From Spinellus fusiger (taxonomy: Eukaryota > Mucoromycota > Mucoromycetes > Mucorales > Phycomycetaceae), in the NCBI GenBank assembly GCA_025094145.1, contig JALLLS010000058.1, positions 124,001 through 188,000 on the forward strand: 64,000 nucleotides of DNA, in the 5' to 3' direction. The notes under the pieces are model-generated. The model ran no database searches. It was not told the origin of the DNA and saw only the letters and a program-made list of their open reading frames with translations. This document shows, in pieces, positions 20,802 to 32,439 of this stretch; position 1 is the stretch's first letter; every line of letters begins with the position of its first letter. The position numbers and the translations under genes were made by a program.

Positions 20802-23473
20802 TTATCCACTGCAGCTAATACAGGCGTCCTTATTATCTATAGAACACACCATGTCTGCTTCATTCTCCTTGTCTGACTTGTCGCGATACTCCTTTAGAGA
20901 GAGTTGATCCACAGTGAACTATTGAAGAATTCACAGTGAGTTGACTCGAACATCTATGCTCTTCTAGTGTCTTACCTTGATGGCATCCACAGCAGGGCGA
21001 GTGCGCAGGTAGTACATGCCTGTCTTTAATCCCTTTTTCCAACCATAGAAATGCATACTTGTCAGTTTACCAAAGTTGGTCTCTCCAATAAAGATGTTCA
21101 AGCTCTGGCTTTGATCAATATAAGCACCACGATCTGCTGCCATATCAATAATCGTACGTTGTGATATCTCCCATACAGTCTTATAGAGTGTCTTGAGACG
21201 TGCAGGAATTGCACTGATGTTTTGGATAGAACCACCATCCGACATTATCTGGTTCTTCACATTATCATTCCACAATCCCATCTCCACCAGATCCTTCAAC
21301 AACCAAGGATTGACAATCTGGAATTCACCTGCTAATACACGACGGGTGTACAGATTAGAAGTATAAGGCTCAAAGCATTCATTGAAGCCAAGGATCTGAG
21401 AAGTCGAAGCTGTGGGCATAGGAGCCACAAGAAGAGAGTTACGCACACCATGTTCAGCAATCTTGGTCCTCAATGAAGTCCAATCCCACAAGTGAGTAGG
21501 AGTGACATTCCACATATCGAATTGAAGAACACCCTTGGAGACAGGACTGCCTGCATAGGTTTCGTAAGCACCAAGAGCAGCAGCGATCTCCATGGAGGCC
21601 TCAAGAGCAGCATGGTAAATCGTCTCAAAGATCTGAATGTTGAGGTGTTTGGCCTCAGCAGAGTCAAATGGGAAGCGCATCAACATAAAGGTATCGGCAA
21701 GTCCCTGCACACCCAAACCAATAGGACGATGGCGCAGGTTGGAGCATTCTGCTTCAGGCACAGGGTAGTAGTTAACATCAATGATCTTGTTGAGGTTCTT
21801 GGTTACTACTTTGGTCACAGCATGGAGCTTCTTAAAGTCAAAGTATTCTCGGTTCACAACATAGCTAGGCAAAGCAAGACTGGCCAAGTTACAGACAGCC
21901 ACCTCCTCAGGACTAGAGTATTGGACAATCTCTGTACATAAATTACTGCACTTGATTGTACCCAAGTTCTGTTGGTTGGACTTGCGATTGCAGGCATCTT
22001 TGTAAAGCATAAAAGGATTGCCTGTCTCTGTCTGTGCTTCAAGAATAGCATACCACAACTTCTGGGCCTTGATGGTCTGACGCACACGACCTTCTTTCTC
22101 GTACTGAGCGTAGAGAGCATCAAAGGCCTCACCCCATACGTCTTGGAGACCAGGGGCTTCGTTGGGACAAAACAGACTCCAGTCGCCATTCTCTTCCACA
22201 CGACGCATGAACAGATCAGGAATCCAAAGAGCATAGAATAAATCACGAGCACGTATCTCATCTTTACCAAAGTTCTTGCGCAGATCCAAAAAAGTAAAGA
22301 TGTCAGCATGCCATGGCTCAAGGTACATGGCAAAGGCACCAGGACGTTTGTTGCCTCCTTGGTCTACATAGCGAGCCGTGTTGTTAAAGACACGGAGCAT
22401 GGGTAGAATACCATTGGAGTAACCATTGGTACCAGCAATGTAGGATCCGGTGGCACGGATGTTGTGGATATTAAGGCCAATGCCTCCCGCTGTCTTGGAG
22501 ATCTGGGCACACACCTTCAGAGTCTCGTAAATACCTTCAATGGAGTCCTCCTTCATTGTAAGCAAGAAGCAAGAAGACATCTGAGGACGAGGTGTGCCTG
22601 CATTGAACAGAGTAGGACTGGCATGCGTAAAGAACCTCTCAGACATGAGGTTATAGGTTTCAATGGCAGAGTCAATGTCATTGCCGTGAATGCCTACTGC
22701 CACACGCATAATAAGATGCTGAGGTCTTTCTGCCACTTTGCCATTGATCTTGAGTAGATACGACCGCTCGAGTGTCTTGAAGCCAAAGAAGTTATAGCCA
22801 AAGTCACGGTCATAGATGATGGCAGAGTTCAATCGTTCAGCATTTTTCATGATCACATCATAAGTGTAGTCGGATATCATGGGAGAATGTTTCTCTGTCT
22901 TGGGATTAATGTATTTGTAGAGATCATCAACGACTTGTGAGAATATTTTCTTGGTTTCCTTGTGGAGATTGGAAATGGCAATACGAGCAGCAAGAATTGC
23001 ATAGTCAGGATGGGCAGTAGTAAGATAAGCTGCGGTTTCAGCAGCCAAATTATCCAATTCTACAGTAGTCACTCCTTGATAGACACCAGAAATGACCTTG
23101 ATAAAAAGAAGAAAACACATTAAGCTACTACTGCTACTACTATAGGGTGTTCTTGGTAAAATGGTATGTTTACCTTTTGAGCAACAGAAATGGGGTCGAT
23201 ATAATTCATATCCAGACCATAACAGAGCTTGTTAATTCTTGCTGTAATCTAGTCATGGATTAGTCATGACTTTTTCTTTCTTTCTTTCTCATAGCCTAAA
23301 CACAGCAGTTTAACTGTACCTTGTCAAAGGCAACATTTTCACGACGACCGTCTTGATAATAGAAAGGGGAAGGAAGAGAAAAGAGAAAAGAGGTGTGAGT
23401 TACACACCTGCCACCACCTACTCTTCCCCTTGGCTTGTTCTCTTCTTGGCTTACCTCTCTTATAAACAAACAT
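20802..23473 (-). CDS. RNR1: Ribonucleoside-diphosphate reductase large (alpha) subunit, class Ia
   Basis: Converts ribonucleoside diphosphates to deoxyribonucleotides with the small subunit; the rate-limiting step of dNTP synthesis. Five exons (minus): 23455-23473, 23320-23351, 23174-23248, 20976-23096 and 20802-20918. They sum to 2364 nt, a 787-residue protein (human RRM1 is about 792). The 19-bp first exon encodes only MFVYKR plus one base, completed as [11 protein letters not shown]. Seen: the N-terminal ATP-cone; the active-site segments NLCTEI and [12 protein letters not shown]; the long conserved alpha/beta barrel ([18 protein letters not shown]); and the C-terminal redox tail ending CISCSG, the CxxC that re-reduces the active site. 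Three ACGCGT boxes lie about 140-200 bp upstream. It converges on the previous gene with 263 bp between stops. Confidence 0.97.
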
Positions 23474-23615
23474 TCTTCTTTAATCTCAGTGGATTTAGAG
23501 TGGGAGCAGCAGAAATAGGGAGAAAGAAAAAGAGAAAGTGAACGCTAAGAAAACAAAAAATAAACAGTGAAAAGAAGAGGTTCTGGTTTTATAGCACAAA
23601 AAATAGTAAACACGA

Positions 23616-23675
23616 ACGCGTCTCTACGCGTCAAATGATGGGAACAGCAGTCCATTGTTATAGTTTTGGACGCGT
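23616..23675. promoter_or_regulatory. Three MluI cell-cycle boxes (MCB) upstream of RNR1
   Basis: The palindrome ACGCGT occurs at 23616-23621, 23626-23631 and 23670-23675, 143-202 bp upstream of the RNR1 start codon. In yeasts this is the binding site of MBF (Mbp1/Res-Swi6), which drives G1/S transcription of RNR1 and other DNA-synthesis genes. Three copies of a CpG-containing hexamer in AT-rich DNA are very unlikely by chance. Binding in this organism is inferred. Confidence 0.75.
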
Positions 23676-23711
23676 CCATCTCCGCATTAGGAAAATTGAC
23701 AGCTGTAACTA

Positions 23712-25813
23712 CACACTTAAATATCTTTAGGATATAAAAGGAAATAGTCGAACTACAATTGTTTAAAAATGACCGATTTGAAAAGGTGTGAAGATAAAGT
23801 GAGATGTATTCATGTTAGTTTTTAAATAAATATTATTATGATCTATCTGTAAATATCTGAATCCCATAGGAAACCACTTTCGATGTGGTGACATATAATA
23901 TGAATACAAATATCTATTCTTTTCTACAGAAAGGAACTGGTCGGTGGAGACCCTTTAATCCTTCTTTGATTTCCCTAGACCAGTTTTTGTATCCAATACT
24001 CTATTTCTTTGTCCCCGCTAGAGACCAAACTACTACAGATTCATCTCTCTAGTGGTCCTGTTGATAACCACAGTGCCCTTTATTACAGAATAAAGGATAT
24101 ATTTTACAAAGTTACATAGTATAGATCTTGAGGCTACTTTTATATATTTTTAAGCTATAAGGATCAAAGCTATACGATAATAACACCTCTGTAAATTCAG
24201 AGATGGATCTCATTCTCTTGTCCTATGTATGTTTCAAGGAAAGAGAGAAACTTTATTTACAACAAAATCACTTTCTGGAATTCTATGGCCTTGAAATACA
24301 GGACCAAGATTATACACACTATAGGACAGGACAGTTGCCCTTCCCAGTCTGCTTGGATGTTCTATGAAAGCCATAGCTATTAATTGAGAATAGAAAAATA
24401 GTCAAATTCATAGTCAAATTCATAGTAAAAGAAATGCCAAACTAATATAAAAAGTGTAGTTGTCTACATCCATAATAAAATAGACTTTGATCCAAACAGC
24501 TTCCTAGAGTATAAACAAGATAATCTTTAGAGACTTGAGTAGCTGACTGTTTCTTATTCTCGACTTGTTTTCTTTGGTTGGCTAATGTGTTTGAAAAGAT
24601 TCTTCTCACTGTCTGTCTGTTTTAGCATTGACTATGGACTGTGTAATTAAACACTATAAAGTTGGATAAAAGGAAGGAGTAAACCTGACATTGCGACTCA
24701 ATCACTGCATTTAATGTTTAACATGTGCTATCCATAAGCCCACAGTATTTGCAGTATAGCACTACTTGAGAAAAGTTTAAGACATACTGAATTAACTCTA
24801 ATAATCATTACCTAGTAAATAGAACTAAACTCACTTATGTTAAGAACAGTATATCCATTCATTGCCTCAATATTCATCATCACCTCAACTGTCTCATTGT
24901 AACTGTTCTCAACAATAGTACTTAATGATTACAAAGTATTGTTTCTAATACTGGACTTTAGGATCAAGGCAAATAGAGTGTGAATTGTTTGACTTGTGAA
25001 TTTTATGAGTGGAGGCTAGTGTATACATTACCAGAATAGAGAAAGAAAGATTATTATTTGTTTTGATAATCCCATCCTTTTGTTATTTCTCACACTTCAC
25101 ATACAACTTAACACCCAAGTACTCTTCAATATGAGCATAACTGAGCAAGGCAATGTACTATTATTAACCAAGAGAAACAATAGGAGGTAATAGACACTAC
25201 CAAGGACTATTCTAGTGATAAAAAGGTAAGCAGTGTCTTTATCTGGGCTTGAGTTCAATGTATTCCATAAGACATAGTATTGACTCTTCTTCTAATAGAT
25301 GATATTGGCTTATTATTCTTAAGACAAGTATTAATTACAAGGTAAGCATACTATCTCTCTTATTGAATTATTACTAATACACTCTTCTGTTATTAGATAA
25401 ATAGAGACTCTTTCTCAAGTCAGTCTCAGGCGGTCTTCTTCCTTCCATACTGTCTAAGGTGTCTAGGCTGTCTAGGGTATACTCCTGAGCATAGTTATCT
25501 ATCTCCTAAGGATAAAGCACAAAGCCTTTAGGTTGTGGATTCTATTGCTATGAAGGAATACGCCTAGAACAGCAGTAGCTATTGTAATAGTATATTATTA
25601 CAATAAACAATTTTATCCATCAACAATTTTATTCATAAACAATATATTCTATTGATAATACAATTTGATATTGAGGTATCCATAAAAAGAAATAATAATT
25701 TGGATACTCACAAACCTTTTGGTTTTAAACACAGTTCCATAAAAGGCAAGAAATTTTAGACGTAAAAGGAAGGAGATATCCTCGCCTAAAAGCCAGAAAA
25801 ATCTCCTGGTGTG
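23712..25813. mobile_element. TA-flanked TIR element, copy 1 (internally deleted)
   Basis: Starts CACACTTAAATATCTTTAGG after TA (23710-23711) and ends with the complement of CACACCAGGAGATTTTTCTG before TA (25814-25815). It is about 2.1 kb and has no intact ORF. It is collinear with copy 2 (47519-50511) over 23712-23915 and again from about 23950 to the end, with long identical stretches (about 24010-24790 against 48690-49460). It lacks roughly 860 bp that in copy 2 carry the Fanzor fragment. TA flanks suggest a Tc1/mariner-type insertion site. It inserted about 240 bp upstream of RNR1. Confidence 0.8.
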
Positions 25814-26302
25814 TAGACGTCTCCAGAGGACAGGAAAATTTTATAATTAAAACTACGATATCACCATGGCAAGGCTGTCAGGGCGCTGGTAGGATTTCTT
25901 TTGTATTCTTTATTCTCCAAGGATGAGGATGTTGCGTGCTTTAGTGTCGAGTGTTTAATTTCTGTGATATGAGAGCGACTAACTATTTATAAGGGGTGAA
26001 GATGGGAGGGTCTGCCTGATCCACAGCTGCTGTTTCAATGTTAGTTCATTATAAAAAGAAGTTTCTCTATTCATAACAGATAAATACACCTATAGGCCAT
26101 GGATCATGGAAGCTATCCATCTGCCTTTTTCTTTTATTATTTCTTCCATCTTAAACTCCATTTATAGTGAAATGGCTAGAACATTCCTTCAATATCTTTA
26201 TTGGTTATATCTTTATCAATTACAGCCTTTATATATTTATATATCTATACATTCATACATGCATACATTCATACATGCATACATACACATACACCTTCTA
26301 GT
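25814..26302. other. Intergenic: between transposon copy 1 and the poly-Q gene 3' end
   Basis: AT-rich. A CATACATTCATACATG-type microsatellite lies at about 26245-26290. No gene was seen. Confidence 0.5.
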
Positions 26303-27646
26303 CTAGTAGCCATTAGAGAATTTAAGCTGATCTTCTACTAACTGAGCAATTTTAACAGCAAAGGCTTGCTTGGCAACATCATCAATCTTCAGATGATGAT
26401 GCTTCTCGAAAGTATCTACCAATGGCAAGTAGTTGTCAGATATATAAACAGGCAACTCGGCATAAATGCCTGGTGCAAGTTCAATTCTGAATGTAAAGAG
26501 AGCTTTCTTCTCTTGGGGAGGTGCCTGTTGGACACTAGGTGCAGGTGCAGGTGTGGGAGCAGGTGTGGGAGGTGCTTGGAGGTTCTTTGGCGCGTATTTA
26601 GAAGCAGCAGCACCTTGTGAGTAGTCAACAGTAGATCTGATGGGAGAAGCAGTGATGGGTGCTGGTGCAGGTGTGGGAGCAGGTGTGGGAGGTGCTTGGA
26701 GGTTCTTTGGCGCGTATTTAGAAGCAGCAGCACCTTGGCTGAATGTAGGCTGTTGGAATACAAAAGGTGCTGGTGGTTGATATTGCTGCTGCTGCTGCTG
26801 CTGTTGTTGTCGTTGTTGTTGTGGCTGTTGCTGGTACTGTTGCTGGTACTGTTGCTGCTGTTGGTGTTGGTGTTGCTGCTGTTGTTGGTGTTGTTGTTGT
26901 TGGGACGCATACTTGGAAGCAGCAGCACCTTGGTTATAACCAGCTGTGGGTAGTGCATATATACTCTTATTACTATTGACAGGTGCAAGTGTTGTCACAG
27001 GAGCAGGAGTACTGCTCTCCCAGAAGGGTTTATCAGAGAGCTCGGCAGATCCCCAAGCAGTACTTCCAGGAATCACTCGGCGAGTACGAACGGTCGAAGG
27101 AGCACTGGGACGAGGAGGAAATGTGATGTTTTTGACTGCCTTTGGTTTTGGTGCGCCAGATCCACTACCTCTTCCTTTACTCTTGGATTTTTCACCAGCA
27201 GCCTTGGGTATAGGCTGTTTCTTGAGACGCTGGTTTAAAATATGGTGTTCATCCACAGGCTTGAAATTGGCTCCTTTTCTGTGAAGATTGCCTGAACCAA
27301 CACCTCCTGCCTTGAGCTTAACATTGGGGTCAATAAGAGAGTTCCAGTCACCCATATTCACTGTGAGTTCTGGTGGTGCATTAGGTTTGTCAACAGGCTG
27401 GGTACCCCAAGAGCCAATTTGAAGGGGGGCATAGTCATCCTCGTCCTCATCAGTGTATTCATCCTCATCATCACTTTCAACAGGGGGAATAGAGCCCCAG
27501 TTGTTGGCTTGAGGAGGTGCTTGTGGAGGAGGCGCTCTTGCTTGTGGTGGTGTGTGACCTACTGGTGCAGCAGTGTTCATTGAAGCCCAGGAACTGCCTA
27601 AGCTTCCTGCTGTGTTTTTAAGGAAGAAATCGTTAGGCTTATTCAT
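26303..27646 (-). CDS. Unknown low-complexity protein with poly-Q tract and QGAAASKYA repeats
   Basis: Single-exon gene of 447 residues. The ATG at 27646 (MNKPNDFF) is the first in frame. No known enzyme family is recognised. Order of parts: a Pro/Ala-rich N-terminus; an acidic ESDDEDEYTDEDEDDY block (residues about 58-72); a basic KSKSKGRGSGSG stretch; a TRRVIPGSTAWGSAELSDKPFW segment; a Q/H-rich region; and three repeats of (N/S)QGAAASKYA. The C-terminus is a globular-looking domain of about 70 residues (FTFRIELAPGIYAELPVYIS to the end) that is not low complexity and is probably the conserved part. The last two QGAAASKYA units lie in near-identical 80-bp direct repeats, evidence of recent expansion. 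A role in RNA or condensate biology is only a guess from composition. Confidence 0.8.
   Translation of the reverse strand: MNKPNDFFLKNTAGSLGSSWASMNTAAPVGHTPPQARAPPPQAPPQANNWGSIPPVESDDEDEYTDEDEDDYAPLQIGSWGTQPVDKPNAPPELTVNMGDWNSLIDPNVKLKAGGVGSGNLHRKGANFKPVDEHHILNQRLKKQPIPKAAGEKSKSKGRGSGSGAPKPKAVKNITFPPRPSAPSTVRTRRVIPGSTAWGSAELSDKPFWESSTPAPVTTLAPVNSNKSIYALPTAGYNQGAAASKYASQQQQHQQQQQHQHQQQQQYQQQYQQQPQQQRQQQQQQQQQYQPPAPFVFQQPTFSQGAAASKYAPKNLQAPPTPAPTPAPAPITASPIRSTVDYSQGAAASKYAPKNLQAPPTPAPTPAPAPSVQQAPPQEKKALFTFRIELAPGIYAELPVYISDNYLPLVDTFEKHHHLKIDDVAKQAFAVKIAQLVEDQLKFSNGY
26535..26910 (-). repeat. Coding repeats: duplicated QGAAASKYAPKNLQ unit and CAG/CAA poly-Q tract
   Basis: At about 26540-26617 and 26655-26737 an almost identical block encodes SKYAPKNLQAPPTPAP. 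From about 26777 to 26910, CAG/CAA triplets on the minus strand encode a long Gln run with interspersed His, Tyr and Arg. Confidence 0.85.
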
Positions 27647-27811
27647 TTTGGAATTGGAATGATAAACGCATATATTCACAGGTTCAGTCTGATGTATTGG
27701 ATTCAATAATTAACAAAAACATTCCTATTAAAATAAAGGGAGTGACATCTATAAATGATAGTCACACTTTTAGGACTAAATTGGATTCCTTTCATGGAAT
27801 AGAGATAATCT

Positions 27812-30414
27812 TACACACCTAAAGATTTTTAGGATATGAAAGTAAATACACGGACAATACAATAAAACTCTTCTTCTTATTGGCTGATGTGTTTGAAAAA
27901 GAGTATTTTAATAAAGTATTGACATTTTTGGGAAATAAAATAGTGTAGAAATGTAGTATGGTTCAAAAAAGAGTTATGTGTATCTTGGTTTAGTGCAGCG
28001 ATAACTAGACTGGATTCTTTCTTTTTATTTTTTATTTTTGATGTTTTGATGTTTTGGTCGATTGGCTACTACTAGCTAGATGTTTGTCTGGTTGTTGTTG
28101 ATTAATAAAGATCAAAAGCTTCATTCTAAGAAACAAAAGTAAGCTATTGGCATTCTGGTTTTCCACAGCAGAAGTACTTTCATTTGAATAATTAGTTATG
28201 CAACATTGGGGTAACTATGACTCTCTCCTCGAGGTATCTTGCAAACATTTCACAATTGACTGTTGAAGATGTATGTCCTGATAGAGATAACTCGGCTTCT
28301 ATTCAATACAAGTGATTGAGTTCTTTACTGCTATCATCTTCAGAGCACGTTCCATGAAGAAAAGATAAAAGATGGGTTGACCTTTCTCTTTTTATACTAT
28401 TTCTGCTTTATAACTGGTTTCCACATGCCATTGATTCAATCCGTGATTTGAAAACCAAGAAGTTGTGCCAAGGCATAAAGCTTGTATCTCTACCAATGGA
28501 AACTGTGAATTCCACGGGTTTTCTATGCACATATACAGTCCCATACAATAAGTGAGTGGACAGCAATTTTTTATTTTTATTTTATTATTTTCTTTTGGAA
28601 AATAAAGGCATATCCATCAGTCAAAGATGTTTATAATAAAGGATTCATGGAATAACGCGGGATTCAGAATAGTTGTTCTTTAGATGATTGTCTACATTAT
28701 TATTATAGAAACATTGCTCAGTACTTTGTAACAGAGTCTATTTTTAATCACTCTAGTCCCTTTATCATTGCCCACAATTGTAAAATAGAATTCGTCAGAC
28801 CAAACAACCTTGTTTTCACATCATTCATATTTCTCAAATGAAGTGTAATTATTTGCATAGGGTTTCTGCAAACAGACAAAATAATCTCCAGTTTTGAAGT
28901 AGATAAGCATAACTGAACAAGGCAATGTGCTATTATTAACAATGCAAAGCAATAGAAGGAGGTGGTAGATACCACCAAAGGCTATTTTTGAGAGATATAT
29001 AAATATAAAAGGTAAGCAGCGTCTTCATCTGGGCTTGATCTCACTATAGTCCACAAGAAATAGTACTGACCCCTCTTCTTCTAATAGATAGTCTATAGCT
29101 TATTGTTCTCAAGACAAGTATAAAGTACAAGGTAAGCATACTATCTTTCTTGATTGAACCATTAATCTTTCTTGATTGAACCATTAATAATGCACTCTCT
29201 TGTTATTAGATAAGCTAAGACTCTTTCTCAAGTCAGTCTTAGGCGGTCTTCTTCCTTCTGTACTGTCAACTGTGTCTAGGGCATACTTCCAAGCATAGTT
29301 ATCTATCTCCCTATAATAACGTATTAGGCTTTTAGGGTGTAGAATCTATTTCAATAAGGAATACATATAGAACAGCAGTAGCTATAGTAGTTGTATATTA
29401 CTAGCTATAATTTTATCATAAACAATTTCATTCATCAACACTATATTCTATTAATAATACAATTTGATAGTGAAGTATACTACAAAAGAAAATAATAATT
29501 TGGATATTTGTAAACCTTTGATCTTAAACAGCGTTACATAAAAGGTGAGGTCTTATTGTAACCTAAAAGGAAGGATTTATCACCGCTTAAAGGCCAGAAA
29601 ATCTTTGGATGTGTAGTAATTTTTATAAGTATCTACCACTAGACATTATTATGTCTTTTTGCATGATAAAATTCAATAAAACACACTATGTCGCTTTTTA
29701 GATGGTGTCGTTAATGGCTTTTTGGGTTCAAAAGTAGTTGGTTAGTTAACGCACGATTCACTCTGTTCTTTTGTATTCAGCTTGTTTGTCACTCTTTTAT
29801 ACTTCTACTCCACTCTAATGATTATTACAAATAGAATAACTTGGCTCAGATAACCACCAAAAGGCACACATTCTAATGCAGACTGTTGTACTTTTATACT
29901 ACCTTTAAAAGATCTATCTACTGCATTCAAATACACTACAGCTTATCATAATTGCTTCATTTCATACCATTGATTTTGTAACTGTTTTTTATTTTTACAA
30001 TTTGCCAATCTCTTGTTTCTTTAATATATAGAGTCTGAGGTAACAGCATTCTGTACATCACATAGTAGATCTCTTCTCAGTGTGTCTTGGCTATGTTGTA
30101 TATGGTCCAGGCAGCCTTGTTCAATGTTAGCCTATACTCTATACTGATAAAAAGGGCTTTCCAAATAAATACAAGTGATTTATTTTTTTTATATATCAAT
30201 CTGAAACAGTAGTGTTTTATTGTGCTTATCATGATATTTTGGTCATTGACTGATTCATCTCACTCATTCTTTGTAATAAGCTGCCATTTATTGGTCATAT
30301 AAGAATGCCACTACTTTCTGTCTGGTTTCTATTATTATTTAGACAGTTAAGATGACCTTTGTGCAGATAGCCATACCCATAACAATCTGTATATCTATTT
30401 TGAAGATGGCTCTC
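27812..30414 (+). repeat. Left arm of the 8.3-kb inverted repeat (2603 bp)
   Basis: Every position x pairs with 63928-x on the other strand. Landmarks checked include the identical 76-codon frame at 28748-28978 (-) and 34950-35180 (+), and the segment CATATACAGTCCCATACAAT at 28531 with its complement at about 35378. One difference was noticed near the outer end (A/T at 27831 against C/G at 36097). Outward, pairing stops at 27812/36116. Inward, it stops after GATGGCTCTC at 30414/33514, where the left side continues TTTTCC and the right-hand complement continues AAGAGG. Confidence 0.93.
27814..29613. mobile_element. TIR element copy 3a (left palindrome arm)
   Basis: Starts CACACCTAAAGATTTTTAGG after TA (27812-27813) and ends with the complement of CACATCCAAAGATTTTCTGG before TA (29614-29615), 1.8 kb. 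It shares its last about 700 bp (from about 28905) with copies 1 and 2, for example AAGACAAGTAT(T/A)AA(T/A)TACAAG and TCTTTCTCAAGTCAGTCT. Its first kilobase differs, so it is a related subfamily. No intact ORF. Confidence 0.75.
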
Positions 30415-32439
30415 TTTTCCTCATCTTCTAGAATAAAATAGATTGATCATTATAGTTATATGTTTATTCTATCACTGAATAAGACTATACTAGCATTACA
30501 GAAAGACAAGAGATAAAATATACACACCTCTTGCACTCTAACTCTTCAGTATAGGGAGGTATAATAACATTGGCTTGTAGAAAGCTTCTCTTCCTTCTTA
30601 CTCATATGCCATTTAGATTGTCAATTAATTGGATATACAGAAACTAAAGCTTACACACAAGCACATGTAGTCCAGCATTTGTTTATTTGATGGCCACGCA
30701 TCTGAATATAGGTGTACCAATCTTTCTCTTCAAATATATTCAAATAGACTGGTATAAAAGATACTCATGGCATATATACTTCTTTGATAAGGCTTCAAAT
30801 TTTCAAAGGCAGTGCTTCCCATCCTCCTTTGATAAACACCAGAGAAACATTAATATTCTTTTAATTGTCCAATTTTAGACTAAACCCCTGTATAAGGCGC
30901 AATAAAGAACTACAAAGTTGACATTGGGTGTATATTAGCTCTACAAAAGATGAATTGACAGATTTAAATACAAATAGAATACAAATAGCATCTCAAAACA
31001 GATGACCGTGCCCCATTCAATAAATCGCCAAGTAAACAGACTATCTGTCTTTATTAAAATCCATGCCAAGTAGAATATAATAGGCTATGAACTGAGTGCA
31101 CTTACTATTCTTGTAGACAGTGTTGTAAATCCCCACACCTTCAGGAATAACCATAAAAATGAAAAAGAAAAAAGAAAAAGAAAAAAGAAAAAAGAAAAAA
31201 GAAAAAGAAAAAGAAAAAAAGAAAAACTTCTATCCTCCTCATAACCCACAAATGTCTTATAATATCTGAAAAGCCAAGAAACATTAACATTGATCAATAG
31301 AGTCTTAGAAACAAAGTCAATGAATTGATTGTGTTCAATACAGTATTATACAACATTGCTTTGTATTGTTCTTAATATAATAAATGTTTTATAGGGAATG
31401 GAAATAAAATAGATGATAAATTAAGCTGATAGTTATCTATCCCTCTTATATTTCACTATAGTAAACTCAAACGTCCAAAGACGTATCTTTCACTTGCTCT
31501 ATTACAATTTACTTAATATGTATGAACATTAAATTAATATTTCCATGTCGATTGCGTGTAAAGTCACGTGGTAGTAAAGATATACGTTTTTGTAATGTGT
31601 TATTCACATGGTAAACCGACTCTTTATTCATACTAGAGGCAATAATAGTAAACAATAATTATCATATTCTATTTCGTGGGTGCCTTATTCTATTTATGCC
31701 TATACTTTAATGGACAACTCTATTTGAAATTTCATATGCAATGTTTCATCAATTAGATTGACTTACTATTCTGATGGAGATCAAGTATTTAACATTTATT
31801 TTACATCAAATGAAAAGACTAGTATGGATTGGGACTAAAAATAAAACAGTTAGGACACAGAACTCTAATCGTATTGACCATGCAATAGTCATTCAGGATA
31901 TTCTACTTTCTTTTTTCTTTCTTTCAAAATAAACCAAATATGGAATTATGTAATTAGAATAGTTTGCAAAAGATAAGGTAATGTATGAATTTAGATTGAT
32001 ATTTGTTGCTGCTTGGATAAATATTTGATTATCAATCATTCAAAACCCAGAAAAGAAGCCCTAAATTTCAAACTTAGTACAATTACAGTTATTCTTATTA
32101 CATATTCATCTGCCGTGAAAATAAGATTGTTAATACCTGATTTATTATGCTATAAACTGTGACATTAATATAATAATAAATTTTGTTTTACTTTCCTATA
32201 ATGATATAGATTACTCGTTTTTTATGATATGATATGATACTATATATACCATTTCCGAAAAGTAATGTCGCATTCACTTGTCACATCTGCGTATATATTG
32301 TATTATAAATATTTATGAAACGCGACATTAATTTTTGGAAGTAGTGTAATTACCAGTTAAAGACCGGATTAAGGTTGGCTGTGATTGAGAGGAAAGTGCC
32401 TATAGTTTAGAATAGTATTAGAAACATCAAAGAGTGTGG
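30415..32439. other. Palindrome spacer, first part: no gene found
   Basis: AT-rich sequence between the arms. A GAAAAA/AAAAAG purine tract lies at about 31155-31225. A short inverted repeat AATGTCGC...GCGACATT at about 32263-32330 could be the terminal region of the Tc1-type element that follows. The 60-70-codon frames have no recognisable domain. Confidence 0.5.

Noticed and set aside
26767..26979. Plus-strand Val/Leu-rich frames over the poly-Q region
   Set aside because: Antisense of CAG/CAA repeats; the minus-strand ORF has a non-repetitive globular end.
28748..28978. 76-codon frame present identically at 28748-28978 (-) and 34950-35180 (+), looking like a conserved gene
   Set aside because: Identity is explained by the palindrome arms; the frame has no domain and the matching part of copies 1 and 2 is not open.
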